This document shows, one piece after another, positions 48,378-57,148 of a DNA stretch of 64,000 nucleotides (position 1 is the first letter of the stretch; each line of letters begins with the position of its first letter). The translations under genes were made by a program, and so were the position numbers. Location of the stretch: NCBI RefSeq assembly GCF_006494775.1, contig NZ_CP041146.1:4526001-4590000 (forward strand), read 5' to 3'. The notes beneath the pieces were generated by a model that saw nothing but the letters and a program-made list of their open reading frames with translations, was not told the DNA's origin and did no database searches. Source of the DNA: Nocardioides humi (GTDB taxonomy: Bacteria; Actinomycetota; Actinomycetes; Propionibacteriales; Nocardioidaceae).

Positions 48378-50718
48378 GCCACCCCGCGTCGGCGAGCTCC
48401 GGCGGCTGGAAGCTCCTCACCTCCGGCGCCGGGCCGGACCACGCCTCGACCTCGACCAGCGTGGTGCCCGACGCCGGGCCCTGGGCCAGCGCCGAGGTGC
48501 GCCGGTCAGCGGTGAGCACGTTGGGGTTGCCGTGCCGGTCCAGGCCGCCCGGCGCGACCGGGTCGTACCACGCCCCGGTGGCCATCACGACGACGCCGCT
48601 CATCACCTCCGGCGTGACCCGCGCCCCGGCCAGGCACGCGCCGCGGTCGTTGAAGACGCGCACGACGTCGCCCTCGGCGATGCCGCGCCGACGCGCGTCG
48701 TCGGGATGGAGGGAGACCGGCTCCCGGCCGGCCACCTTGCTCTCGCGACTGACGACGCCGTGGTCGAGCTGGCTGTGCAGCCGCGTCGCCGGCTGGTTCG
48801 ACACCAGCTGCAGTGGGTGGCGCGCTGCACCTTCGCCGCCGAGCCACTCGGCAGGCTCCAGCCAGGCCGGGTGGCCCGGGCAGTCGGCGTACCCGAAGCC
48901 GGCGACGGTCTCGCTGAACAGCTCGACCCGGCCGCTGGGAGTCGGCAGCGGGTGGGCGACCGGATCGCGGCGCAGCAGCTCCAGCGCCCCGCTCGGCCGG
49001 AGGGCGGCCGGATCGTCGGCCAGCACGGCCTCCCCGGCGCGCCAGAACGCCGCGAAGTCGGGCAGCGTGGTGCCCGCCGCCGCCAGGCGGATGCGGGTCT
49101 CCTCGTAGAGGTGGCGTACCCACTCCTGCGCCGCGCGGCCCTCCGCGAAGGAGTCCGCGAAGCCCAGGCGCTCCGCCAGCAGCGTGAAGATCTCGTAGTC
49201 GTCGCGTACGCCGGCGGGCGGGTCGACCGCGCGGTGCATCGCCGAGAGCGCCGACTCGAAGCGGCCGTGGGCGAAGTCGTCGCGCTCCAGCATCACGGTC
49301 GTGGGCAGCACGATGTCGGCATGCCGTGCCGACGCCGTCCAGAACGGCTCGTGCACGACGACCGTCTCCGGCACCTGCCAGGCCGCCGTGAGCCGGTTGA
49401 GGTCCTGGTGGTGATGGAACGGGTTGCCTCCGCACCAGTACACGAGCCGGATGTCGGGGAAGACGACCCGGTCGCCGTCGAAGTCGATCTCGGCGCCCGG
49501 GGACAGCAGCAGGTCGGCGATGCGGGCGACCGGGATGGCGGGCAGTCTGGGCGCAGCGTCGGCTCGCTGGGGGAGCGCCGCGACCGGATGCCGGAGCCCG
49601 GCGATCCCGGTGCTGTGGTGGGTCCCGAATCCGAGGCCCGCGCCACGGCCGGTACGGCCCAGGTGTCCCGACACCGCCGCCAGCGCGATCACCGCCCAGC
49701 AGGGCTGCTCGCCGTGCTGGGCACGCTGCATCGACCAGCTCATGGTGATCAGGGTCCGTCGCGCGGCGATCTCCTCGGCCAGCCGGACGATGGTCTCCGC
49801 CGGGATCGCGCAGACCTCCGCGGCCCAGGCCGGGTCCTTGCGGATGCCGTCCTGCCGGCCGTCGAGATAGGCGTGGAAGCGGTCGAAGCCGGTGCAGCAC
49901 TCGGTCAGGAACCGGAGGTCGTGGCGCCCGGTGTCGATGATGTGCTCGCACACGGCCAGCATCAGCGCGACGTCGGTGTGGGGCCGCGGTGCGATCCACT
50001 CGTCGGCGTCGGGGAGGTCGTCGCGGCACGGTCCGACGTTGACGAAGCGGACGCCGGCGGCCCGGCAGTGCGCTCGTCCCTCCGCTGCCCGGTGCCGGTG
50101 GACACCGCCCGGGCTGACCTGGCTGTTCTTCGGCGCCAGGCCGCCGAACGCCACGACGAGCTCGGCGTGCTCGGCGACCTGCTCCCACGAGGGCAGCTCG
50201 AGCATCAGCTGCTCGGCGCTGATCCCGACCACGTGCGGCACCGTGCGTTGCATGGCGTGGTAGCTGTAGGTCCCGGTGGACCCGGTGTAGCCGCCGGCCA
50301 GGTTGAGGAAGCGGTGGACCTGGCTCTGTGCGTGGTGGAACCGGCCCGCGCTGGCCCAGCCGTACGACCCGCCGTAGACGGAGGCGGGGCCGTGCTCGGC
50401 GTACACCCGGCGCAGCTCGTCCGCGACCAGGTCCAGGGAGTCCTCCCAGGCGATGGGCGTGAAGGTGTCGTCGCCCCGGGTGTTGTCTCGGTGTCGTGGG
50501 CCGTGCCGCAGATAGCCGGTGCGCACCATCGGCTGCAGGATCCGGGCCGCGGCGGTCCGCCCGTCGGTGAGCGAGCGCCCGATCGGCGAGGGCTCGCGGT
50601 CGTCCGGAGCGGGGTCGAGTCCGGCGACCTCCCCGTCGCTGACCCGGACCCGATAGCGCCCCCAGTGGGTCGTCGTCGGGGCTCCGGCCGGGGGCTGGGC
50701 GCCGGTCGCGTCGGGCAT
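48292..50718 (-). CDS. Molybdopterin oxidoreductase, BisC/TorA-like (S- or N-oxide reductase family)
   Basis: An 808-residue DMSO-reductase-superfamily enzyme. The N-terminus THWGRYRVRVSDGEVAGLDP lacks an iron-sulfur Cys motif, as in biotin sulfoxide and TMAO reductases. The SVYGGSYGWASAGRFHHAQSQ block places Ser as the likely molybdenum ligand. The C-terminal pterin-binding domain (LVSNQPATRLHSQLD; GVVVMATGAWYDP) is complete, followed by an unusual 50-residue extension overlapping the IclR gene. No Tat signal is seen, so it is probably cytoplasmic. ATG 50718 has GAGGAG. Substrate is unknown; an N-oxide is possible. Confidence 0.85.
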   Translation of the reverse strand: MPDATGAQPPAGAPTTTHWGRYRVRVSDGEVAGLDPAPDDREPSPIGRSLTDGRTAAARILQPMVRTGYLRHGPRHRDNTRGDDTFTPIAWEDSLDLVADELRRVYAEHGPASVYGGSYGWASAGRFHHAQSQVHRFLNLAGGYTGSTGTYSYHAMQRTVPHVVGISAEQLMLELPSWEQVAEHAELVVAFGGLAPKNSQVSPGGVHRHRAAEGRAHCRAAGVRFVNVGPCRDDLPDADEWIAPRPHTDVALMLAVCEHIIDTGRHDLRFLTECCTGFDRFHAYLDGRQDGIRKDPAWAAEVCAIPAETIVRLAEEIAARRTLITMSWSMQRAQHGEQPCWAVIALAAVSGHLGRTGRGAGLGFGTHHSTGIAGLRHPVAALPQRADAAPRLPAIPVARIADLLLSPGAEIDFDGDRVVFPDIRLVYWCGGNPFHHHQDLNRLTAAWQVPETVVVHEPFWTASARHADIVLPTTVMLERDDFAHGRFESALSAMHRAVDPPAGVRDDYEIFTLLAERLGFADSFAEGRAAQEWVRHLYEETRIRLAAAGTTLPDFAAFWRAGEAVLADDPAALRPSGALELLRRDPVAHPLPTPSGRVELFSETVAGFGYADCPGHPAWLEPAEWLGGEGAARHPLQLVSNQPATRLHSQLDHGVVSRESKVAGREPVSLHPDDARRRGIAEGDVVRVFNDRGACLAGARVTPEVMSGVVVMATGAWYDPVAPGGLDRHGNPNVLTADRRTSALAQGPASGTTLVEVEAWSGPAPEVRSFQPPELADAGWLSRTSPRRAAGDVRERCAGAGPDRGPRS

Positions 50719-50754
50719 GGGCACTCCTCTGTCGGGCGGTTCTGCTTTCATAGT

Positions 50755-50770
50755 GTCCGGTACAACGTAC
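50755..50770. promoter_or_regulatory. GTAC-N3-GTAC operator 4 (divergent BisC-like / coxSLM-like)
   Basis: GTCC-G-GTAC-AAC-GTAC-GG matches the triple motif at 11 of 12 half-site positions. It sits 37 bases before the BisC-like start and 56 before the molybdenum hydroxylase operon, so it could control both directions. Confidence 0.7.
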
Positions 50771-50826
50771 GGAAATGCGAGATAAAGTCAGCTGTCGCGA
50801 TGTCCGGTCGCGGTGAGGAGGGTGGC

Positions 50827-51297
50827 ATGCAACGCTTGAAGATCAACGGCGAGCAGGTCGCGGTCGACGTGCAGGGCGCCGAGTCCCTCGCGGCGGTGCT
50901 GCGCGAGCGCGTCGGGCTGACCGGGACCAAGATCGCCTGCGAGCGGGGCGAGTGCGGTGCCTGCACCGTGCTGGTCGACGGCCGGGCGACCATGTCCTGC
51001 ATCCAGCCCGCGGCGCTGGTCGACGGCGAGGTCGAGACGATCGAGGGGCTCGCCGAGGAGATCCGCGACCTGCGGGAGGAGTTCGCCGACCGCGGAGCCT
51101 TCCAGTGCGGCTTCTGCACTCCCGGCCAGCTCGTCCGGGCGACGGCGCTGCTGCGCGAGGAGGCGGGGCGGGCCGGCCTCGATCCGGAGGTGGTCCGGCA
51201 CCAGATGTCCGGCAACATCTGCCGGTGCACCGGCTACCAGGCCATCGTCGCCGCCGTGGTCGAGGTCGCCGAGCGCCGGGCGGGAGTGGGCGTGTGA
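50827..51297 (+). CDS. Molybdenum hydroxylase small subunit, two [2Fe-2S] clusters
   Basis: A 156-residue CoxS/XdhC-type iron-sulfur subunit. The plant-ferredoxin cluster is CERGECGACTVLVDG with a later Cys (MSCIQP), and the second cluster is CGFCTPGQ with CRCTGY. It passes electrons from the molybdenum site to FAD. GAGGAGGG lies 6 bases before ATG 50827. The stop overlaps the large-subunit start by 4 bases. The order small-large-medium in this operon matches xanthine-dehydrogenase-family hydroxylases of aromatic heterocycles. Confidence 0.95.
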   Translation: MQRLKINGEQVAVDVQGAESLAAVLRERVGLTGTKIACERGECGACTVLVDGRATMSCIQPAALVDGEVETIEGLAEEIRDLREEFADRGAFQCGFCTPGQLVRATALLREEAGRAGLDPEVVRHQMSGNICRCTGYQAIVAAVVEVAERRAGVGV

Positions 51298-53528
51298 GCT
51301 ACGTCGGCACCGCCCAGCGCCCGCACGACTGGGCGGCGCGCACCGACGGCAGCACCCTCTTCGCCGCCGACCTCCGCCTGCCCGCACTGCACGCGGCGGT
51401 GCTCCGTTCTCCCCATCCCTATGCGGACATCGTGGCCCTCGACACCTCGCGCGCGGAGCGGATGCCCGGAGTGCTCGCGGTGATCACGGCGGCCGACTTC
51501 GCTCCGGACGCGGTCTACATCCACCGCGGCGCACCCCTGTCCGACCGGCCGCCGCTGGCGCGGGGCACGGTCCGGCATGTCGGTCAGGAGGTCGCCGCCG
51601 TCGCGGCCGAGACCGCTGTGCAGGCGGTGGCGGCACTGGCGGCGATCCGGGTCAGGTACCGCCCGCGCAAGGCGCCGTTGACCCTCGCCGAGGCGACGGC
51701 CCCCGGCGCGCGGCGGCTGCACGAGCGGACCACCGGCGAGCCCAACGTCTCGGTCCTGTTCCAGACCGAGTGGGGTGACGCGACGACCGGCCGGGCGCAT
51801 GCCCACGCCGCCGTCGAGGGTCGTTTCGTCTACCCCAGCGTCTCGCACGCCTGCATGGAGACCAACACGACGCTGGCCCGGTGGAACCAGGCGGACGGCA
51901 CCGTGGAGCTGTGGACCTCGACCCAGGCTCCGTGGTTCATCGGCAAGGAGGTCTCCCAGCTGCTCGGTCTCGATCACGACCAGGTGATCTTCCGTGAAGT
52001 CGCCACGGGCGGCGGGTTCGGCTCGAAGTCCAAGGCATCGGAGCACGAGGTGCTCGCTGCGGCGCTCTCCCGCAAGGCGAACCGCCCCGTGCTGCTGAGT
52101 CTGACGCGTGAGGAGGAGCTCGGGGCCAACAAGCCGCGGCACCGCTTCGAGACCTGGTTGCGCACCTCCGCCGACGAGGACGGCCTGGTCCGGCTGTACG
52201 AGAGCGACATCCGCGTCGACAACGGCTCCTACAACCACATGGGACCCTCCGTGATGAGGGTCGGTGCGATCACCCTGGGCTCGATGTACCGCCCGGACGG
52301 TGCGGTCCTGGAGGCCCGGCTGATCGACACCGCCACCCAGCCGGGCGGGCAGTTCCGCGGGTACGGCACACCGCAGGTCTCCCTCGCGGCCGAGTCGCAG
52401 ATGGACGAGCTGGCCGACCGCCTCGGGCTGGACCCGCTCGAGATGCGCCTGCGCAACGTCAACCGCGAGTACACGACCACGCTGTGCGGCTACGACGTCA
52501 CGACGGCTCGTCTCGCCGACTGTCTCGACGCGGTGCGCACCGAGCTGGACTGGGACCGCCGTCGCGCCGACCCTCGTCCCGACCGCGGGGTCGGCGTCGC
52601 CGCCGGCAGCCACGGCAGCGGCGCCTATGCCTACGAGCTGGCCAACCGCAGCGACGCTGCGATCGACGTCTTCGACGACGGCCGGGTCCGGGTCCGGTAC
52701 GGCGGGTCCGATGCGGGGACCGGGCAGAGCACCATCCTGGCGCAGATCGCCGCCGACGAGCTCGGGGTCGACCTCGCCGACGTCGAGGTGCTGTCGATGG
52801 ACAGCGAGCAGACCCCCTTCGAGCTCGGCGCCTGGTCCTCGCGCGGCACCCACATGACCGGCTCCTCCGTCGGCAAGGCGGCCGGCGAGCTGGCCGGGCG
52901 GCTGCGGGACCTGGCGCGGGCGAAGCTCGGCGCGCAGGACGTCGTGCTCCGCGACGGCCGGGCCGTCGCGGAGCACGACTCCGTGTCGCTCGGAGACCTG
53001 GTCCGGCTCAGCGACGACGCCGTGGACGGCGTGCTCTCCCACGAGACGGTCTACCTGCTCGAGGGAACCGAGCCCCTCGCGCCCGGGAGGTCGACGGCCA
53101 ATCTCTCGCCCACCTACGCCTATGCCGCGCACGGCGCCTACGTCGAGGTGGACCGGCGTACCGGCGCCGTCGAGCTCCTCGACTACGTGGCGGCCCACGA
53201 CGTCGGCCGGGCGATCAACCCGACCGCGGTCGAAGGACAGATCGCGGGCGGTGCGGTGATGGGGATCGGCGCGGCACTCGGCGAGGAGCTGGTCCGCGAG
53301 GGCGGGCGGATCATCAACACCAGCTACCTGCACTACGCGATGCCCCGCTCCGCCGACGTGCCGTCGGTGCGCCCGGTCATCGTCAACGCGCACGACCCGG
53401 CGGGACCCTACGGTGCCAAGAGCGTGGGAGAGATGTCGATCATCCCGCCCGGCGCCGCGCTGGCCAATGCCGTGCAGGACGCGGTGGGCGTGCGCATCCG
53501 CGAGCTGCCCCTCACCCCGACAAGGTGA
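51294..53528 (+). CDS. Molybdenum hydroxylase large subunit (xanthine dehydrogenase family)
   Basis: A 744-residue molybdopterin cytosine dinucleotide subunit. Family blocks are HVGQEVAAVAAET, the glycine-rich FREVATGGGFGSKS, QPGGQFRGYGTPQ, GGSDAGTGQSTILAQIA, and GPYGAKSVGEMS, with the catalytic Glu that deprotonates the Mo-OH group. There is no CoxL-type VAYRCSFR loop, so it is not a form I CO dehydrogenase. Hydroxylation of a carbon next to ring nitrogen, or of an aldehyde, is the usual chemistry. GTG overlaps the previous stop. Confidence 0.93.
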   Translation: MSYVGTAQRPHDWAARTDGSTLFAADLRLPALHAAVLRSPHPYADIVALDTSRAERMPGVLAVITAADFAPDAVYIHRGAPLSDRPPLARGTVRHVGQEVAAVAAETAVQAVAALAAIRVRYRPRKAPLTLAEATAPGARRLHERTTGEPNVSVLFQTEWGDATTGRAHAHAAVEGRFVYPSVSHACMETNTTLARWNQADGTVELWTSTQAPWFIGKEVSQLLGLDHDQVIFREVATGGGFGSKSKASEHEVLAAALSRKANRPVLLSLTREEELGANKPRHRFETWLRTSADEDGLVRLYESDIRVDNGSYNHMGPSVMRVGAITLGSMYRPDGAVLEARLIDTATQPGGQFRGYGTPQVSLAAESQMDELADRLGLDPLEMRLRNVNREYTTTLCGYDVTTARLADCLDAVRTELDWDRRRADPRPDRGVGVAAGSHGSGAYAYELANRSDAAIDVFDDGRVRVRYGGSDAGTGQSTILAQIAADELGVDLADVEVLSMDSEQTPFELGAWSSRGTHMTGSSVGKAAGELAGRLRDLARAKLGAQDVVLRDGRAVAEHDSVSLGDLVRLSDDAVDGVLSHETVYLLEGTEPLAPGRSTANLSPTYAYAAHGAYVEVDRRTGAVELLDYVAAHDVGRAINPTAVEGQIAGGAVMGIGAALGEELVREGGRIINTSYLHYAMPRSADVPSVRPVIVNAHDPAGPYGAKSVGEMSIIPPGAALANAVQDAVGVRIRELPLTPTR

Positions 53529-54697
53529 TCACCGCGCTCGCGGAGAAGGAGGGCCGGCGGCGCCACCACCGGATCTGGCGGCGGCCCGGCCGCTGGTGGA
53601 TCGCGTTGATGCGCGCGCTCTACCCGCTGGGCCTGCACCATGTCCTCCACCGCTGGGGCACCCGGTTCGGTCGCGGCGTCGGCACCGGCGTCGCCGACCC
53701 GGACGGGGTCACCTCGCTGAGTGCGCCCGGCGACCTGGACGCCGTCGTGCGCGAGGCGGCGGCCGGCGCGCAGGTGATCGGCGGCGGCAGCGACGCCCTG
53801 GTCGAGCGACGCCGGGAGGCCGCTCCCGCCACCGTCCTGGTGTCGACGCGCAGTGTGCTCGCCCTGCGCGCAGTCCGGTGGGCGGAGGACGGCGCGCTCC
53901 ACTGCGGCGCCGCGGTGACCCTCGCCGAGCTCGCCGAGGCCACCCGTGAGACGGTGCCGGTGATCGCGGACGCGATCGACTCGATCGCCTCCGCGCAGAT
54001 CCGCAACGTGGCCACCGTGGCCGGGAACCTGGTCCAGGAGAAGAGGTGCTGGTTCTTCCGCAACGGCTTCTCCTGCTACAAGCGCAACGGCGTCACGAGT
54101 CCCTGCTACGCCGTCATGGGCGACCATCGCTTCCAGCATGCGGTGATCGACGGGCACCGCTGCCAGGCCGTCACGCCGTCCGACCTGGCCACGGTGCTGA
54201 CCGCGCTGGACGCCCGCGTCGAGCTGGCCGCCGCGAGCGATCGTCGGACGCTGACGATCGAGGAGTTCTTCGTCGGACCGGGAGAGACCGCGCTGCGTCC
54301 GGGCGAGGTCGTCGTCGAGATCGTCGTCCCGGCCGCGGCCGTGCGTCGGCGCAGCGCCTTCCGCAAGCTCAACCTGTACACCGGCGACTTCGCCACCGCC
54401 TCGGCGGCGATCTCGGGCGAGATCGACGCATCCGGCACCTGGGTCGAGGCCCGGCTCGTCCTCGGCGCGGTGGCTCCGGTGCCGTGGCGGGCCGCGGAGG
54501 CCGAGCACTGGCTGCGGGGCCGGACCGCGCCGACCGCCGCGCAGCTGCGCGCCGTGCTGGACCGTGAGCTGGACCGCGAGGCGCACCCGCTGCCCGGCAA
54601 CGGCTGGAAGCTGGACGCGGTCGCGGGTCTCGCGGAGCACGTGCTGGAGTCGGTGACCGCGACGCGTGCGGACGTCGACCGCGCAGCGACGCGATGA
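53525..54697 (+). CDS. Molybdenum hydroxylase FAD subunit with extra [4Fe-4S]-type Cys set
   Basis: A 390-residue CoxM-type FAD subunit. FAD-binding blocks are QVIGGGSDALVERR and the IRNVATVAGNL segment. A four-cysteine insert (RCWFFRN, SCYKRNG, SPCYAVMG, HRCQAVTPSDLA) resembles the [4Fe-4S] loop of PaoB and the 4-hydroxybenzoyl-CoA reductase beta subunit, so an added cluster is likely. The first 45 residues form an unusual basic, Trp-rich extension (RRRHHRIWRRPGRWW). GTG 53525 overlaps the large-subunit stop and its own stop overlaps the next gene. Confidence 0.88.
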   Translation: MITALAEKEGRRRHHRIWRRPGRWWIALMRALYPLGLHHVLHRWGTRFGRGVGTGVADPDGVTSLSAPGDLDAVVREAAAGAQVIGGGSDALVERRREAAPATVLVSTRSVLALRAVRWAEDGALHCGAAVTLAELAEATRETVPVIADAIDSIASAQIRNVATVAGNLVQEKRCWFFRNGFSCYKRNGVTSPCYAVMGDHRFQHAVIDGHRCQAVTPSDLATVLTALDARVELAAASDRRTLTIEEFFVGPGETALRPGEVVVEIVVPAAAVRRRSAFRKLNLYTGDFATASAAISGEIDASGTWVEARLVLGAVAPVPWRAAEAEHWLRGRTAPTAAQLRAVLDRELDREAHPLPGNGWKLDAVAGLAEHVLESVTATRADVDRAATR

Positions 54698-55305
54698 GCG
54701 AGCCGCTGTGGGCCGAGATCGTCCCGGCCAGGTCCCACCTCCCGGCGTTCGTCCTCGAGGCGGGTGATGTGCTGCGGGTCGAGGACCTGGCCGGGCAGCA
54801 GGCCGCCGACGTCGTGCTCGCGCCCCTCGACGACCCGCGGGACTGGCTGTCGTGCATCTACACCCAGCTGCTGAACCGGACCACCCGGATCACCGCCGGC
54901 CACGTCCTGTACTCCAAGCGGGCCCGGCCGCTGGCCGCGGTGGTGGCCGACACCGCGGGCGTCCACTGGTTCGGCGGCGGCTGTTGCAGCGCCGAGACCA
55001 ACGCCTTCCGGTACGGCGCCGCGCCGGGCGGCAGCTGCCGCGAGAACCTGGTCCTCAGCCTGGCCGGCCGCATCGCCGGGGCGATGGACCTCGAGCTGGA
55101 CGCGTGTGCGTCCCTGTTCATGAACATCGCCGTGGCCGGCGACGGCGGGATGGAGATCGTGGCGCCGACGAGCGGTCCGGGCGACCACGTCGACCTGCGG
55201 GCCGAGCGCGACCTGCTGGTCGCGGTGTCGGCCTGTCCGCAGGAGCGCAACCCGTGCAACGGCTTCGAACCTTCTGCCGTCGGACTGTCGACGTGGCGCT
55301 ATTAG
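54694..55305 (+). CDS. DUF1989 / urea-carboxylase-associated family protein
   Basis: A 203-residue DUF1989 protein. The family core is DLAGQQAADVVL, HVLYSKRARPLA, CRENLVLSLAG, LFMNIAVAGDGG and the end ACPQERNPCNG, with Cys and His residues able to bind a metal. Relatives sit near urea carboxylase and amino-acid or purine catabolic genes; the reaction is not established. The ATG overlaps the FAD-subunit stop, so it is the fourth gene of the molybdenum hydroxylase operon and probably handles a nitrogen-containing intermediate. Its TAG stop abuts operator 5. Confidence 0.85.
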   Translation: MSEPLWAEIVPARSHLPAFVLEAGDVLRVEDLAGQQAADVVLAPLDDPRDWLSCIYTQLLNRTTRITAGHVLYSKRARPLAAVVADTAGVHWFGGGCCSAETNAFRYGAAPGGSCRENLVLSLAGRIAGAMDLELDACASLFMNIAVAGDGGMEIVAPTSGPGDHVDLRAERDLLVAVSACPQERNPCNGFEPSAVGLSTWRY

Positions 55306-55320
55306 TACCGTACGATGTAC
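55305..55320. promoter_or_regulatory. GTAC-N-GTAC-N3-GTAC operator 5 (dioxygenase operon)
   Basis: GTAC-C-GTAC-GAT-GTAC-GG begins at the last base of the DUF1989 stop codon and lies 23 bases before the dioxygenase start. It would give the ring-cleavage operon its own regulated promoter. Confidence 0.75.
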
Positions 55321-55343
55321 GGGACAAATGAAGGAGTGGTGCC

Positions 55344-56294
55344 ATGAGCCGGATCGTGCTGGGCGTGGGGGCATCCCACAGCACGCTGATGAACACGCAC
55401 TGGGACGAGGTCGACCACCTGCCGGCGGCCCACGAGTTCCGCGACGGCCTGGGCCGGGCGGCCGACGCCATCGCGGCCGCGCGGCCGGACGCCGTCGTGG
55501 TCATCGGCAGCAACCACTTCCGGGGGCTCTTCCTGGACCTGATGCCGTCGATCACGGTCGGCGTCTCCGAGGTGATCGGCGCCGGTGAGGCGAACACCCC
55601 GGCCGGACCGCTCCCGGTCGACCGGGACCTGGCCAAGCACATCGTCGACACCCTGGTCGACAGCTCGTTCGACCCCGCGTTCTCGCTGCGGCTCACGGTG
55701 GACCACGGCATCACGCACGGTCTGCAGCATCTCGTGCCCGCGCTCGACGTGCCGATCGTGCCGATCGTGCTCAACATGTTCGCGCCGCCGCTGATCCCCC
55801 TGGCGCGAGCCGAGGCCATCGGCCGAACGCTGCGTGCCGCCCTGGAGTCCGACGGCCGGGACCAGCGGATCGTCGTCATCGCCTCCGGCGGCCTCTCGCA
55901 CCGGCTGCCCTGGCCCGACTGGTCGCAGACCCTGTCCGACGACGACCGCTTCCTGGTCGAGGCCTGGCTCAACGGTCGCGAGCAGTGGAAGGAGTTCGAG
56001 GTCCGGCGCCGTCAGATCATCCGCGCCGCTCCGGCCCAGATCAATCCCGCGTTCGACGCGGACTTCCTCGAGCAGCTCGCCGCCGGCGACCTGTCGCGCA
56101 CGATCGCGAAGACGAGCGACGAGATCGAGAAGGAGGCCGGCAACGGCGCCCAGGAGGTGCGCTCCTGGATCGCGATGACGGCTGCCGTCGGCGCCGGCCG
56201 CGGCACGACCCTGGCCTACGCCCCGGTGGACGAATGGCTGACCGGAATGGCAGTGGCTCTGTTCGAGCCGCTCGACGAAGGAGACCGAGCATGA
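55344..56294 (+). CDS. Class III extradiol ring-cleavage dioxygenase, MhpB-like
   Basis: A 316-residue LigB-superfamily dioxygenase, very like 2,3-dihydroxyphenylpropionate 1,2-dioxygenase (MhpB) along its length. Metal and acid-base histidines are in GASHSTLMN and GSNHFRGLF; further family blocks are GPLPVDRDLAKHI, TVDHGITHGLQHLV, ASGGLSHRLPWP and EVRSWIAMTAAVG. It should open a catechol-type ring next to the hydroxyls using Fe(II) and O2. AAGGAG is 7 bases before ATG 55344. The stop overlaps the C-C hydrolase gene, which takes the ring-opened product. Confidence 0.9.
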   Translation: MSRIVLGVGASHSTLMNTHWDEVDHLPAAHEFRDGLGRAADAIAAARPDAVVVIGSNHFRGLFLDLMPSITVGVSEVIGAGEANTPAGPLPVDRDLAKHIVDTLVDSSFDPAFSLRLTVDHGITHGLQHLVPALDVPIVPIVLNMFAPPLIPLARAEAIGRTLRAALESDGRDQRIVVIASGGLSHRLPWPDWSQTLSDDDRFLVEAWLNGREQWKEFEVRRRQIIRAAPAQINPAFDADFLEQLAAGDLSRTIAKTSDEIEKEAGNGAQEVRSWIAMTAAVGAGRGTTLAYAPVDEWLTGMAVALFEPLDEGDRA

Positions 56295-57148
56295 CCCTGT
56301 GGACCCAGCTGAGCACGACCGACTACCGCCACGGCTTCATCGACGCCGGCGGGCTCCGCACCCGCTACGTGCGGGCCGGCGCCGGCGACCCGATCATCAT
56401 GCTGCACGGGACGAGCGGCCACCTGGAGGCCTTCGTCCGCAACCTCACGGTGCTCTCCGACGAGTTCGACTGCCATGCCGTGGACATGGTCGGCCACGGC
56501 TACACCGAGGGGCCCGACGCCGACTACCGGATCCCGCGCTACGTCGAGCACGTGCTCGCCTACCTGGACGCCCAGGGCATCGCGAAGGCGCACTTCATCG
56601 GCGAGTCGCTGGGCGGCTGGGTGGCCGGCCGGCTCGCCGCCGACCATCCCGACCGGGTCGGCAGCCTGATCCTGGTCGCCCCCGGCGGCACGGTCGCGAA
56701 CCCTCCCGTCATGGAGCGCATCCGCACGAGCACCCGGGCCGCGGTCGAGAGCGACGACATCGCGCTCACCCGCCAGCGGCTCGAGCTCCTCATGTACGAC
56801 GCCGCGAACGTCTCCGACGAGCTCGTCGACGTCCGGCACGCGATCTACCACCGCCCCGAGTTCGTCGCCCGCATCGACCGCCTGCTGTGCCTGCAGACCA
56901 TGGAGAACCGGGTCGAGGACCTGCTCTCGCCCGAGCAGATGGCTCGGATCGCGGCGCCCACGCGCATCGTGTGGGGCGCCGAGAACCCGTTCGGCGACGT
57001 CCCCGAGGCACAGCGCATGCATGCGTCCATCCCCGGCTCGGAGCTGGAGATCTACGGCGAGTGCGGCCACTGGCCCCAGCACGAGCACGCGGACCGCTTC
57101 AACAAGGAGGCCCGCGAGTTCCTCGGCCGCAGCGGCGCGCTCGCATGA
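56291..57148 (+). CDS. Alpha/beta hydrolase, MhpC-like meta-cleavage C-C bond hydrolase
   Basis: A 285-residue alpha/beta hydrolase. The oxyanion segment is IIMLHGTSGHLEAF, the nucleophile elbow FIGESLGGWVAGR (Ser), the acid in WGAENPFGD and the His in GECGHWPQHEHADRFN. The last is nearly the MhpC sequence around its catalytic His. Its 4-base overlap with the MhpB-like dioxygenase gene supports a role in splitting the ring-fission product into a dienoate and a carboxylic acid. Translational coupling continues to the next gene. Confidence 0.88.
   Translation: MTLWTQLSTTDYRHGFIDAGGLRTRYVRAGAGDPIIMLHGTSGHLEAFVRNLTVLSDEFDCHAVDMVGHGYTEGPDADYRIPRYVEHVLAYLDAQGIAKAHFIGESLGGWVAGRLAADHPDRVGSLILVAPGGTVANPPVMERIRTSTRAAVESDDIALTRQRLELLMYDAANVSDELVDVRHAIYHRPEFVARIDRLLCLQTMENRVEDLLSPEQMARIAAPTRIVWGAENPFGDVPEAQRMHASIPGSELEIYGECGHWPQHEHADRFNKEAREFLGRSGALA

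Noticed and set aside
50827..54697. Aerobic CO dehydrogenase (form I coxSLM)
   Set aside because: The large subunit lacks the form I active-site loop VAYRCSFR, the gene order is S-L-M, and the setting is aromatic catabolism.
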